From NCBI RefSeq assembly GCF_034008635.1, contig NZ_CP125378.1, forward strand, positions 5,580,501-5,644,500: a DNA stretch of 64,000 nt, read 5' to 3'. This document shows, one piece after another, positions 35,606-43,600 of this stretch. The first letter of the stretch is position 1. Each line of letters begins with the position of its first letter. Source of the stretch: Pseudomonas sp. P8_229 (GTDB lineage: Bacteria; Pseudomonadota; Gammaproteobacteria; Pseudomonadales; Pseudomonadaceae). Below the pieces are notes generated by a model. It did not search any database. It was not told the origin of the DNA and saw nothing but the letters and a program-made list of their open reading frames with translations. Position numbers and translations under genes: made by a program.

Positions 35606-36565
35606 GTGAAAAAAATATTCATTGATGGCGAATCTGGAACCACCGGATTACAGATTCGACAGCATCTAAGAGCGCATCCAGAAGTCACGCTGATCAGCAT
35701 CGACGAGAACGCCAGAAAAAATCTCGATGAGAAGAAGCGTCTGATCGCAGAAGCAGACCTGACCATAATGTGCCTGCCTGACCTGGCCGCCAAAGAACTC
35801 GTGTCTGCCGTGCAGTCAATCGATTGCCGCTTGATCGATGCAAGTTCAGCGCACCGTACCGCCGCGCAGTGGCTCTATGGGCTCGCGGAATTATCTGGCG
35901 CTCAGCGCGAGAACATCAGGCAGGCGCGGCGGGTTACCAACCCCGGTTGCTTCGCCACTGGCGCAATACTGTTATTGCGGCCCTTGATTCGCAGCGGCAA
36001 GGTCCCGGCTCATGCGCCGTTGACCATTAATGCGATATCCGGTTATTCGGGCGGTGGTGCGGCAATGGTCCGGGAGTATGAAAGTGAATCCCCGCCTTTT
36101 GCTCATCACCTCTATGGTTTGAGCTTCAATCATAAACATTTGCCGGAAATGGCGGTGTACTCCGGCCTTGAAAGTCCGCCGATTTTTATCCCGGCAGTGG
36201 GTAATTTCCATCGTGGCATGCTGGTCTCCATTCCGTTGTTCCTGGCGCCGGGCGTGACACCTGAACAGCTACGTGAATGCCTTGCGCAATGTTATGCCGA
36301 CGAACCCTTTGTCAGGGTTGCTTCTGCACAGGAGTCCAGCGCGGCCAGTCAGAGTAGGCTGGAGGCGCAGGTGGTAGCCGGTTCCAATACGGTAGATCTG
36401 TATGTGTTCGGCGATGCTTCGGGGAATGATCGGTCCCGTGCCTTGTTGGTGGCCAGGCTGGATAATCTTGGCAAGGGTGCATCAACCGCCGCGGTGCAGA
36501 ACATGAACATCATGTTGGGTTTTCCCGAGTCTCTGGGTTTGCTCGAATCGACAGGAGCCGTATGA
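35606..36565 (+). CDS. N-acetyl-gamma-glutamyl-phosphate reductase-like enzyme (ArgC type 2)
   Basis: A 319-residue NADPH-dependent acyl-phosphate reductase. The cofactor loop GESGTTGLQI is at residues 8-17, the thioester Cys115 is in TNPGCFATG and a catalytic His is in FNHKHLPE. GTG at 35606 was chosen since GGAG lies about ten bases upstream; a TTG start eight codons earlier overlaps the PLP gene. The housekeeping argC of Pseudomonas lies elsewhere, so this paralogue likely reduces an activated carboxylate of the pathway to the aldehyde. No cognate kinase is in the cluster; the E1-like enzyme is the only visible carboxylate activator. Confidence 0.87.
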   Translation: MKKIFIDGESGTTGLQIRQHLRAHPEVTLISIDENARKNLDEKKRLIAEADLTIMCLPDLAAKELVSAVQSIDCRLIDASSAHRTAAQWLYGLAELSGAQRENIRQARRVTNPGCFATGAILLLRPLIRSGKVPAHAPLTINAISGYSGGGAAMVREYESESPPFAHHLYGLSFNHKHLPEMAVYSGLESPPIFIPAVGNFHRGMLVSIPLFLAPGVTPEQLRECLAQCYADEPFVRVASAQESSAASQSRLEAQVVAGSNTVDLYVFGDASGNDRSRALLVARLDNLGKGASTAAVQNMNIMLGFPESLGLLESTGAV

Positions 36566-37425
36566 AAATGGACTTTGTAAAGTACTCCGCGCAGGGCAAT
36601 GATTACATTGTCATCGATCCCAACAAGGCGCCGATCAACTTTGATATTGAATGGGTGCGCAAGATCTGCGATCGCCGTACCGGCATTGGTGCCGATGGCG
36701 TGTTATATGGCCCGCATCTGGTTAACGGGAAGCTTGGCCTGGAGGTCTATAACTCGGACGGTTCGGCGTGCGGTAAAAGTGGCAATGGTTTGCGCGTGTT
36801 CTCGCGTTATCTTGTCGATAACGATTATGTGCAATCCGACAGTTTCAATATCTGGCTGATTCGTCTGGCGCAAAGTGTTGCCGTGCAACGCTTGCCGGCA
36901 CACAACCAGTTTCTCGTCAGCCTGGGTTCTTTTTGTCTGGAGAGCAAAAAGGTCCCGGTGATCATGGATAAAAAGAAAACCGTGTTGAACGAGCCTTTTC
37001 ACATTGCGGGCAAGGATATGTCCATTTCATGTGTCGATATTGGTAATCCGCATTGTGTGGTTTTTGGTCAACCCGCGAACAGGGCTACTGCGGAACTGCT
37101 GGGGCCACTGATTTCCCAGCACTCCATGTTCCCCAACAAAACCAATGTGCAATTCGTCAACATCGTCGACCCTTCGTGCATTGAGGTCGAAACGTGGGAG
37201 CGGGGATCTGGATATACCCTGGCGTCGGGCAGCAGTGCCTGTGCGGCGGCAGCGGTTTGTCATACCCTGGGACTGGTAGACGCTGATGTGACGGTGGTGA
37301 TGCCCGGAGGCAAAATGTCGGTGTTCATTGATCCCGACTGCACCTTGAATCTGGTCGGTTCGGTTGCGCATGTTTTTTCCGGCATGTTTTCCTACGACTT
37401 CGAGAAGGGCATGCAAAATGTATGA
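36562..37425 (+). CDS. DapF-like epimerase homologue with both catalytic Cys replaced by Ser
   Basis: A 287-residue protein of the diaminopimelate epimerase fold. In true DapF the motif N-x-D-G-S-x4-C-G-N-G carries the first catalytic Cys; here NSDGSACGKSGNG has Ser73 (a Cys occurs three residues earlier). The second Cys, in the E-R-G-x-G-E-T-x-A-C-G-S-G motif, is replaced by Ser222 (ERGSGYTLASGSSACA). Normal two-base epimerisation is therefore doubtful; an isomerase, dehydratase or altered epimerase is possible. The ATG overlaps the ArgC-like stop (ATGA) with AGGAG upstream. It is a cluster member, not the housekeeping dapF. Confidence 0.88.
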   Translation: MKMDFVKYSAQGNDYIVIDPNKAPINFDIEWVRKICDRRTGIGADGVLYGPHLVNGKLGLEVYNSDGSACGKSGNGLRVFSRYLVDNDYVQSDSFNIWLIRLAQSVAVQRLPAHNQFLVSLGSFCLESKKVPVIMDKKKTVLNEPFHIAGKDMSISCVDIGNPHCVVFGQPANRATAELLGPLISQHSMFPNKTNVQFVNIVDPSCIEVETWERGSGYTLASGSSACAAAAVCHTLGLVDADVTVVMPGGKMSVFIDPDCTLNLVGSVAHVFSGMFSYDFEKGMQNV

Positions 37426-37969
37426 GTCCTCGCGCTACACCTGTCGCGCGGCCACGCTGGCAGACCTCCCCACTATCGTTGATATCTACAACCGCGCAAT
37501 TGAAGCGGGGAACAGCACGTGCGACGTCGAACCGGTCAGTGTTGAAGCCTGGAAACCGTGGTTTTTGAAGCATGTCGGCAGCCGGCGACCTGTCTGGGTC
37601 GCGGAAGACACCTCGAATCCGGGTGGTGGCGTCATCGGTTATTTGTCGCTTTCCTACTTCATGAATGAGCGTCCGGGATATTTCCGAACCGCTGATCTCG
37701 GGCTCTATATTCATCCGCTCCATCAATCAAAAGGTGTTGGGTCTTTCCTGTTGCAGTCAATCATGGAGTCCGCGGCACTGCTGGATATCGAAGTGATTGC
37801 CACGACAATTTTTGCGCATAATCAACAAAGTTTGCGGCTGTTCGAAAAGTGGGGATTTACCCGTTGGGGATTCATGCCAGGCGTTGCGCGGGTGCGGGGA
37901 GAAGATTTTGATCTGGTGATGGTGGGCAAAAAACTTTACGGCAACGAAGCGGTCGTTGGCGCTGCCTGA
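37418..37969 (+). CDS. GNAT N-acetyltransferase, phosphinothricin acetyltransferase-like
   Basis: A 183-residue GNAT enzyme, the same length as PAT/Bar proteins. The start YTCRAATLADLPTIVDIYNR and the acetyl-CoA loop LYIHPLHQSKGVGSFLLQ, followed by NQQSLRLFEKWGFTRWG, match the PAT/MddA branch that acetylates the amino group of glutamate-like antimetabolites. The ATG lies inside the last codons of the DapF-like gene. It is last in the operon: self-protection against the product or N-protection of an intermediate before the ArgC-like step are both reasonable. Confidence 0.88.
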   Translation: MYESSRYTCRAATLADLPTIVDIYNRAIEAGNSTCDVEPVSVEAWKPWFLKHVGSRRPVWVAEDTSNPGGGVIGYLSLSYFMNERPGYFRTADLGLYIHPLHQSKGVGSFLLQSIMESAALLDIEVIATTIFAHNQQSLRLFEKWGFTRWGFMPGVARVRGEDFDLVMVGKKLYGNEAVVGAA

Positions 37970-37990
37970 TGATGTCGCGTGGCAACAGAC

Positions 37991-38011
37991 GGGGAGTGAT
38001 CGATACTCCCC
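37991..38011. terminator. Hairpin between convergent GNAT and luxR genes
   Basis: GGGGAGT-gatcgat-ACTCCCC, a seven-base stem in the 50 bases between the two stop codons. No T tract follows, so termination is only likely. Confidence 0.45.
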
Positions 38012-38019
38012 GGTTAACG

Positions 38020-38726
38020 TTAGATGAGACCTAACAGCGCGGCTTTCACGGCCGCCGCTGTTTTATTGGTGGTGTTCAATTTTTGCATGATGTTAACGGT
38101 GTGATGCGTCACGGTTCGCTCTGTCACACCGAGCACTTTTCCGATGACCTCGCCGGTTTTACCATCCGCCACCCACTTGAGGATTTCAACCTCTCTGGGG
38201 CTGAGCTTTTCATTGGATTGGTAGGGTGAACTCAGTGTGATTATTTCGGAAAGACAAGCATGAGTCAGTCTGACCAGTTTTGACATCTTTGCCTCCTTGG
38301 CGTCCAGTTCCTGCAGGGTAATTGCATCGGTTGATCGACTGAGAGTGACCACGCCCTTGATTGCGAAGTTGTACCAGGATGATTGCAGCCAACCATGATT
38401 CAGGTTGAATTTTTTCATTTCAGCGTAAAGCAATGCGTGGTCTTTGAAGATATCTTCCGACCAGAGCAAGGGTTCATTGCTTTTGAGTGCCCGTTGCAAC
38501 GCCGGGTCGGAATCTACAAAGTTATGAGTTTCATAATGTTCGTTCCAGCGGGGGTCGTAGTTGTTTTTCGAAAATGATCTTGGAGCGGTGATGGGAAGGG
38601 CGTATCTGAAGTGATAGTTGATGTAGTCGAAGCCTAAAAGGCGTGATTTTTTTTTAGTACTTCAAAAGCCCATTCAATGTTCCTGTTTTTTACAGCATCC
38701 ATTAGCTCAAAGTTACACTCGCACAT
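38020..38726 (-). pseudogene. LuxR-family AHL-type regulator, frameshifted at a nine-A tract
   Basis: Reading from ATG 38726 gives 30 residues (MCECNFELMDAVKNRNIEWA, then FEVLKKNHAF) and a stop at 38634. The rest of a LuxR protein continues in the -1 frame after the run of nine A (minus strand, 38655-38647). The combined product would be about 235 residues. All six autoinducer-pocket residues are kept (Trp61, Tyr65, Asp74, Pro75, Trp89, Gly112), and the C-terminal HTH is intact (LSPREVEILKWVADGKTGEV, VLGVTERTVTHHTVNIMQKL). Slippage on A-AAA-AAA, phase variation, sequencing error or real decay could explain it. No luxI is in the window. Probable regulator of the lux-box operon. Confidence 0.8.
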
Positions 38727-38843
38727 TCAAACGTCCTGTTATTCTGGCCAGAAAAAAGCGCCGGAATTATACTGATATAATTTTGTCGTTATAAAGATGT
38801 TTTATGTCGCATTTATGAATTTATTTTCATGAGTATAGATTTA

Positions 38844-38932
38844 CGCACCATATTGGTGCGCTCGTGGAATTTTCACGGTTCCCGTCTCGTGATCCCAGGC
38901 GTGCGCGGTGCGTTATCAATCCCGTTGATAAC
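38844..38932. promoter_or_regulatory. Two inverted repeats in the AT-rich gap 38727-39034
   Basis: CGCACCA-TAT-TGGTGCG (38844-38860) fits GCACC-N5-GGTGC, the form of NtrC sites, but I see no sigma-54 promoter. GTTATCAA-TCCCG-TTGATAAC (38912-38932) is an 8-5-8 repeat about 100 bases before the small secreted protein. The 308-base gap also holds the luxR promoter region; no gene is evident. Confidence 0.35.
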
Positions 38933-39034
38933 TGCTACTGCTACAAAGCATTTCAAGCGAGCAACCCCTGAGCGTTAAGTTTGCTTCACGGCCCACCCGG
39001 GCAAGCAAGCCAACCGAACACGAGGAATACCGCC

Positions 39035-39214
39035 ATGAACTTCAATCTCTTCTCTGTCATCGCCGCTTCCGCCATCTCTGCCGCCGTGGTACTGCCAGCC
39101 GGCGCCAACGTTGAAATCACCAGCAAAAAATCCCACACCCAGAGCTACACTCAGAAATACCTGCAACAGAGCGCCAACTTCTACGCCGCCCTGGATCACA
39201 AAGCCCAACACTGA
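39035..39214 (+). CDS. Small secreted hypothetical protein
   Basis: A 59-residue protein with a signal peptide (FSVIAASAISAAVVLPAGA, cleavage near Ala24) and a short polar, Lys/Gln/Tyr-rich mature part (SYTQKYLQQSANFYAALDHK). GAGG precedes the ATG by nine bases. No recognised domain; resembles the small conserved exported proteins common in Pseudomonas. Function unknown. Confidence 0.65.
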   Translation: MNFNLFSVIAASAISAAVVLPAGANVEITSKKSHTQSYTQKYLQQSANFYAALDHKAQH

Positions 39215-39235
39215 AAGTCTGCACACAACGCCCTT

Positions 39236-39403
39236 GCAGGCGCTGCCGAAGGCTGCAGTCTTGATCTTGCCCTTGGGATCGTTCCCACGCTCCGCGTGGG
39301 AACGCAGCCCGTGACGCTCCGTGTCACTGGACGCAGAGCGTCCCAAGAGGTATTCCCACGCTGAGCATGGGAACGATCAGATCGCAGCCTTCGGCAGCGC
39401 CTA
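39236..39403. repeat. Composite nested REP element
   Basis: Outer arms GGCGCTGCCGAAGGCTGC (39239-39256) and GCAGCCTTCGGCAGCGCC (39384-39401) enclose a GATCGTTCCCACGC-type pair (39277-39378), with further short repeats GACGCTCCGTGTC inside. Two repeat families are nested. It fills much of the 348-base gap 39215-39562; no gene seen there. Confidence 0.85.
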
Positions 39404-39562
39404 CACGTGTGTTTTTCGCAAACCGATAGGTTTCTTCAAACGCGCAAATAGACTGGCTAAATAATCAACGAAGCTGATGTTTACTATGGAAAACCCTGAG
39501 TGGTTGCCACGGCTTTTTTGATCGATTCTGTGGGCATCGAAACATGCCCACGGGAGAAGACC

Positions 39563-39775
39563 ATGGCCAGCGCAATCCTTCATTCAGCCAAACGCGGCGC
39601 CTACCTGGCCATTGGTCTTTACCTGGCCGTGGTGCTGGTCGTCAGCATCGCCTCGCAAATGGAACACAGCTTCGACGCACCGATTCAAGTCGCCCATCCC
39701 GGCATCCAGTTCGAAGTCCGCTCACAAAGCGTGATGGTCGACCGGGCTGAACTCGCGGGAGTCGGCGGAGCATGA
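39563..39775 (+). CDS. Small membrane-anchored hypothetical protein
   Basis: A 70-residue protein with one membrane span (residues 13-31, AYLAIGLYLAVVLVVSIAS) and a short outer tail (MEHSFDAPIQVAHPGIQFEV). The ATG at 39563 has GGGAGAAG upstream; in-frame codons before it lack a ribosome site. It overlaps the next gene by four bases. No family recognised. Confidence 0.68.
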   Translation: MASAILHSAKRGAYLAIGLYLAVVLVVSIASQMEHSFDAPIQVAHPGIQFEVRSQSVMVDRAELAGVGGA

Positions 39776-40029
39776 AAGGCTACAGACTCTGGGTAGTCGC
39801 CGGTTTGGCGTTTTTCACCAACGGCGCTTCACTATTGGGTATCGGCCAAGGCTCGGTGGGAGCATTGGCCCGGGCCATAGAGGCCAATCACAGCATTGCG
39901 CACAACATCGAAAGGGCGAACACATTGGGGCTGATGGCCGGCAATCCACCGGTGAAAGTCTCGGCCGATTTTCTCGGCCCGTTCGAAGTGGATTGCATGG
40001 CACTCGGCATGTGCAATGCGCTGGCTTGA
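39772..40029 (+). CDS. Small exported hypothetical protein
   Basis: An 85-residue protein with a hydrophobic N-terminus (LWVVAGLAFFTNGASLLGIG) that may be a signal or anchor, and a C-terminal pair of Cys (VDCMALGMCNALA) that could form a disulfide. It is coupled to the preceding gene by ATGA overlap and convergent with the GST gene. Function unknown; probably acts with the preceding membrane protein. Confidence 0.68.
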   Translation: MKGYRLWVVAGLAFFTNGASLLGIGQGSVGALARAIEANHSIAHNIERANTLGLMAGNPPVKVSADFLGPFEVDCMALGMCNALA

Positions 40030-40036
40030 CCCTGAG

Positions 40037-40621
40037 TTACTTCTTCATGATCGAAGTGAAGAGCTCGGATTCGAGGAAGCGCTGCAACCAGGCTTGTAAG
40101 CGAACATAAGGCGTCTGCGCAAACCACTCGCGATCCACATGGGCAAACTGCCGAACGAAGGGCAGCAGGGCGATATCCGCCAGGCTCGGATGATCGGCCA
40201 GAAGATAATCGCGATCGTTGAGCAGCACTTCCAGCCGCTGCAAATACACCGCGCCTTCAGCCCGATAAACCTCCATCGGCTGCTCGGGATAACGCTCGGC
40301 ATACTTGTAGCGATTCAACTGCACCTTGAACCCCTGATCATTCGCCTCGATCAATTCAGCAATCCGCGAGTCGCCAGCAAGCAACCAACCCTGCGGGTCA
40401 TTCTGCGCCAACGCCCAGTGCATGATCTCCAGACTCTCATCAATCACCTGCCCACCGGCATCCAGCACCGGCACCGTGCCCTTGGGCGAGATTGCCAGCA
40501 TCTCGGCCGGTTTGGCCTTGAGGCTGACTTCAACGATCTCTACCGGTACGCCCGAATAACGCAACGCCATCCGCGCCCGCATTGCGTAAGGGCAGCGGCG
40601 GAAGGAATACAGCGTGTTCAT
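40037..40621 (-). CDS. Glutathione S-transferase, CPYA (glutaredoxin-like) type
   Basis: A 194-residue GST-fold protein with a glutaredoxin-like active site Cys10-Pro-Tyr-Ala (YSFRRCPYAMRARMAL) and the glutathione-binding ISPKGTVPVLDAGGQVIDES. It is most like omega/GrxB-type thiol transferases acting on glutathione mixed disulfides. The start overlaps the sbcC stop by four bases, so it is translated with sbcDC, although no functional link is known. Confidence 0.88.
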   Translation of the reverse strand: MNTLYSFRRCPYAMRARMALRYSGVPVEIVEVSLKAKPAEMLAISPKGTVPVLDAGGQVIDESLEIMHWALAQNDPQGWLLAGDSRIAELIEANDQGFKVQLNRYKYAERYPEQPMEVYRAEGAVYLQRLEVLLNDRDYLLADHPSLADIALLPFVRQFAHVDREWFAQTPYVRLQAWLQRFLESELFTSIMKK

Positions 40622-43600
40622 TTCACCTCCAGCGTGCTCAAACCGTTGCCTTGGCGCTGCACCTGAATCTGCACCGGAATCCGTTCGTGCATTTCCTGCA
40701 CGTGGGAAATCACCGCGACCTTGCGGCCCTGCGCCTGCAAACCATCGAGTGCGTCCATTGCCAGTTGTAGCGACTCTGGATCGAGGCTGCCGAAGCCTTC
40801 GTCGATAAACAGCGATTCGATTTTCAGCGTACTCGACGCCATCGACGCCAGACCCAGCGCCAGGGCCAGCGACACCAGGAACGTTTCACCGCCAGACAAC
40901 GAATGCACCGAGCGCAGTTCGTCGCCCATTTCCGTGTCCATCACCAGCAGGCCAAGCATGCTGCCACCGCGCTTGAGGCGATAGCGTTTGACCAGTTGGC
41001 GCAGTTGCACATTGGCGTGATGCACCAGCAAGTCGAGGTTGTAGGCCTGAGCGATCTTGCGGAAGGTGTCTCCGGTGGCCGAGCCGATCAAGGCACTCAG
41101 TCGCGCCCAGCGTTGATACTCGGCGTAGGCCTCGGCGATCTGCTGCGCCAGCGCCTGATTGGCGTTTTGCCGACGCTGGTCTTCGACCTGTTCGGCGCGC
41201 AATTCGGCGCACTGCTGTTCGCTGACGGTGAACTGGTTCTGCACATCTGTGAGGGCACTGGCCAGTTGTTCGGCATCAAGATTGCCGTTGTGCTGCGCCT
41301 GATGATCGAGCAGACGCTGGTCACGTTCCTGCAACAACACCTTGGCCTGTTCGATGGCTTTTTCGTTGTGCTGCAAGCGCTGGCGCAGTTCGGCGACTTG
41401 CCCGTCGTCGATTCGCAACAAATCTTCGAGGCCGCCGTCATCCAGCTCTGGATGACGAGCGCGCCAGTCGGCAATCTTGCTCGCCAGATCCTTTTCCTCG
41501 CTGTCCAGCGCCTGCAAACGCTGTTGCTGCGCCTTGAGTTCAGCGGCGATCTGCACAATCTGCGTGCGTACGTTTTGCAGATCCTGAGCCGTGCCAGTTT
41601 CCGCCGCGCGCGCTTGTTCCACAGCCTGTTCCAGTTGCTGCTGCCAGTGCTCGGCGCTGCTGTGGTCGCCAAGCAATTGCGCAAGTTTCTGCTGGCAGAG
41701 TTGCTGCTGCTCGGCCAACGCATTGAACTGTTGCTCAGCCGTTTGCGCTTGCTGGAGGCGGGTCTGCTGACGGTCCTGCTCTTTCTCCAGCGTTTGCTGA
41801 CGCTGTTGCTGCTCGCTCAGTTCTTCCTTCTGCTGCTCGAGTTGCGCCAGACGCTCGGCGATCTGTCGGTCGAGCTGCATGAAGGTCGCCGCCGGCTCGC
41901 GACGCAAGGCCTCAAGGGTCTCGGCCGGCAGCACATTGCCGAACGCCGTCAGTTCTTCGTCGAGGCGCTGACGGTCGCTGCTCAATTCGCGTTGCTGATT
42001 ATTGAGGTTCTGCGCGGCCTGCTGATGTGCGGTTTCGGCCTGACGCAATTGCTGGGTCAGACGCGCGGCATCCTGTTGCAGGGTGAGCAGGGCGCTCTGG
42101 CGTTGTTCGTCCTGGGTAATGCTCTGGTTCAGTTGCTCGTTTTGCCGCGCGAGCCAGCCATCGCGCTGGGCGGCGTCCTGATTGAATAACTGCGCGGACA
42201 GCGGATGGGCATCGAGGCTGGGTGCCAACGCTTGCTGTTGGGTCGCCAGTTGTTCTTGCTGTTGCAGCAGTTCTTTCTGCTGAGCAATGACGCCACCGAC
42301 TTCGGCACGCAGCTCGATGAGCTTTTCCTTGAGCTGATCGACCACCTGCTGAGCATTGGCCTGCTCGCTTTCATCATGCCGACCGAGGCTTTGCAGCAGC
42401 GCTTCGGGCTGATGATACGGATGCTCGTTGCTACCACAGACCGGGCACGGCTGATCGTCCTGCAACTGCGCGCGCAATTCTTCGACACTGGCACTGCGCG
42501 CCAGCCGCTGGCGCTCAAGCAGCTCGCGGGTGACGTTGAGGGTTTGTTCGGCGATGGTCAGTTCGGCTTTGCTTTTCACCCCGTCCTGGGTCAGGCGCTC
42601 GCGTTCCTGCTGGGCGTTGAGTTGACGCTGTTGCAACTCGGCGTTGCGTTTGTCCAGATCCTGTTGCGTGGCCCACAGGCGCGACAGATCCTCGAACAGC
42701 CGCAGTTGTTTGCGGTTGTCCTGCAGCAGCGTGCCAAGGATACCGATCTGCTCGGCGACCGCATCCGGTTCGGCGCCAGCCTCTTTGAACAGCACCTCAA
42801 GCTGCTGTTTCTGCGTGGTCAGTTCTGAGGCACTGCGCGCGGCGTTCTCTTCGAGATTCGCCAGTTCCGCCTGACCCTTGTTCAGGCGATTGCCGATCAG
42901 CATCAACTGTTGCAGGCGATCGCGATAGGCATTCCACGCGTCACTCAACGGCGCCAGATGAGTGCTTTGCTCAAGCTCGGCGGCGATGCGTTGCAGGCGC
43001 TCGCCGACCTGGGTCTGTTTTTCCAGCAAGGCTTGGATTGCGTTCTGGCCCTCGGTACAAGCCTGCCGCGCATTGGCTTTGGCTTCAGCGCACGCGGCGA
43101 CTTCTTTGGCCAGGCGGGCGAGGGTGCTTTGTTCTTCAAAGGCCTGACGCAACAGCGGCGCGTTTTCCGACTGGCGCTGCTGCGCTTCGCTCAGGGCGAC
43201 TTTCGCCGCCTCGAGATTCTGCTCCAGTTGTGTCTGACGCTCGGTCAGCTCGCTGTGTTGCTGCGTGTGCGCAGCAATCTGTGCAGCCAACGGCGCCAAC
43301 AACGCGTCGAGTTCGGTTTTACGCGCGAACTGATGCCGCTGCGGGCCGAGCTGTTCCAGTCGCGTCAGTTTCACCCGTTCGCCGGCCAGACTTTCCGATT
43401 GCTGCTGTGCACTGTGCAATTGCTCGGTGGCGGCTTGCTGCGCATCCTGCAACACCCGCAAATCCTTGAGCCAGCCGTGCTGTTGCTCAAGCTGTTTGAG
43501 CTGCGCCTGTTGCCGTTTCAGCTGTTGTTGCGCAGCGTTGAAGCGCTCGTCCAGTTCGGCTCGGGCTTCGGGCGCCAGTGGGGTGACGCCAGTCGCTTGA

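Noticed and set aside
35606..37425. ArgC-like and DapF-like genes as housekeeping argC and dapF
   Set aside because: They overlap each other within an oxygenase/E1/PLP operon, have AT-shifted codon use, and the DapF homologue lacks both catalytic cysteines.
38844..38860. Firm call of an NtrC enhancer site
   Set aside because: The half-sites fit, but no sigma-54 promoter (GGCAC-N5-TTGC) is visible downstream.
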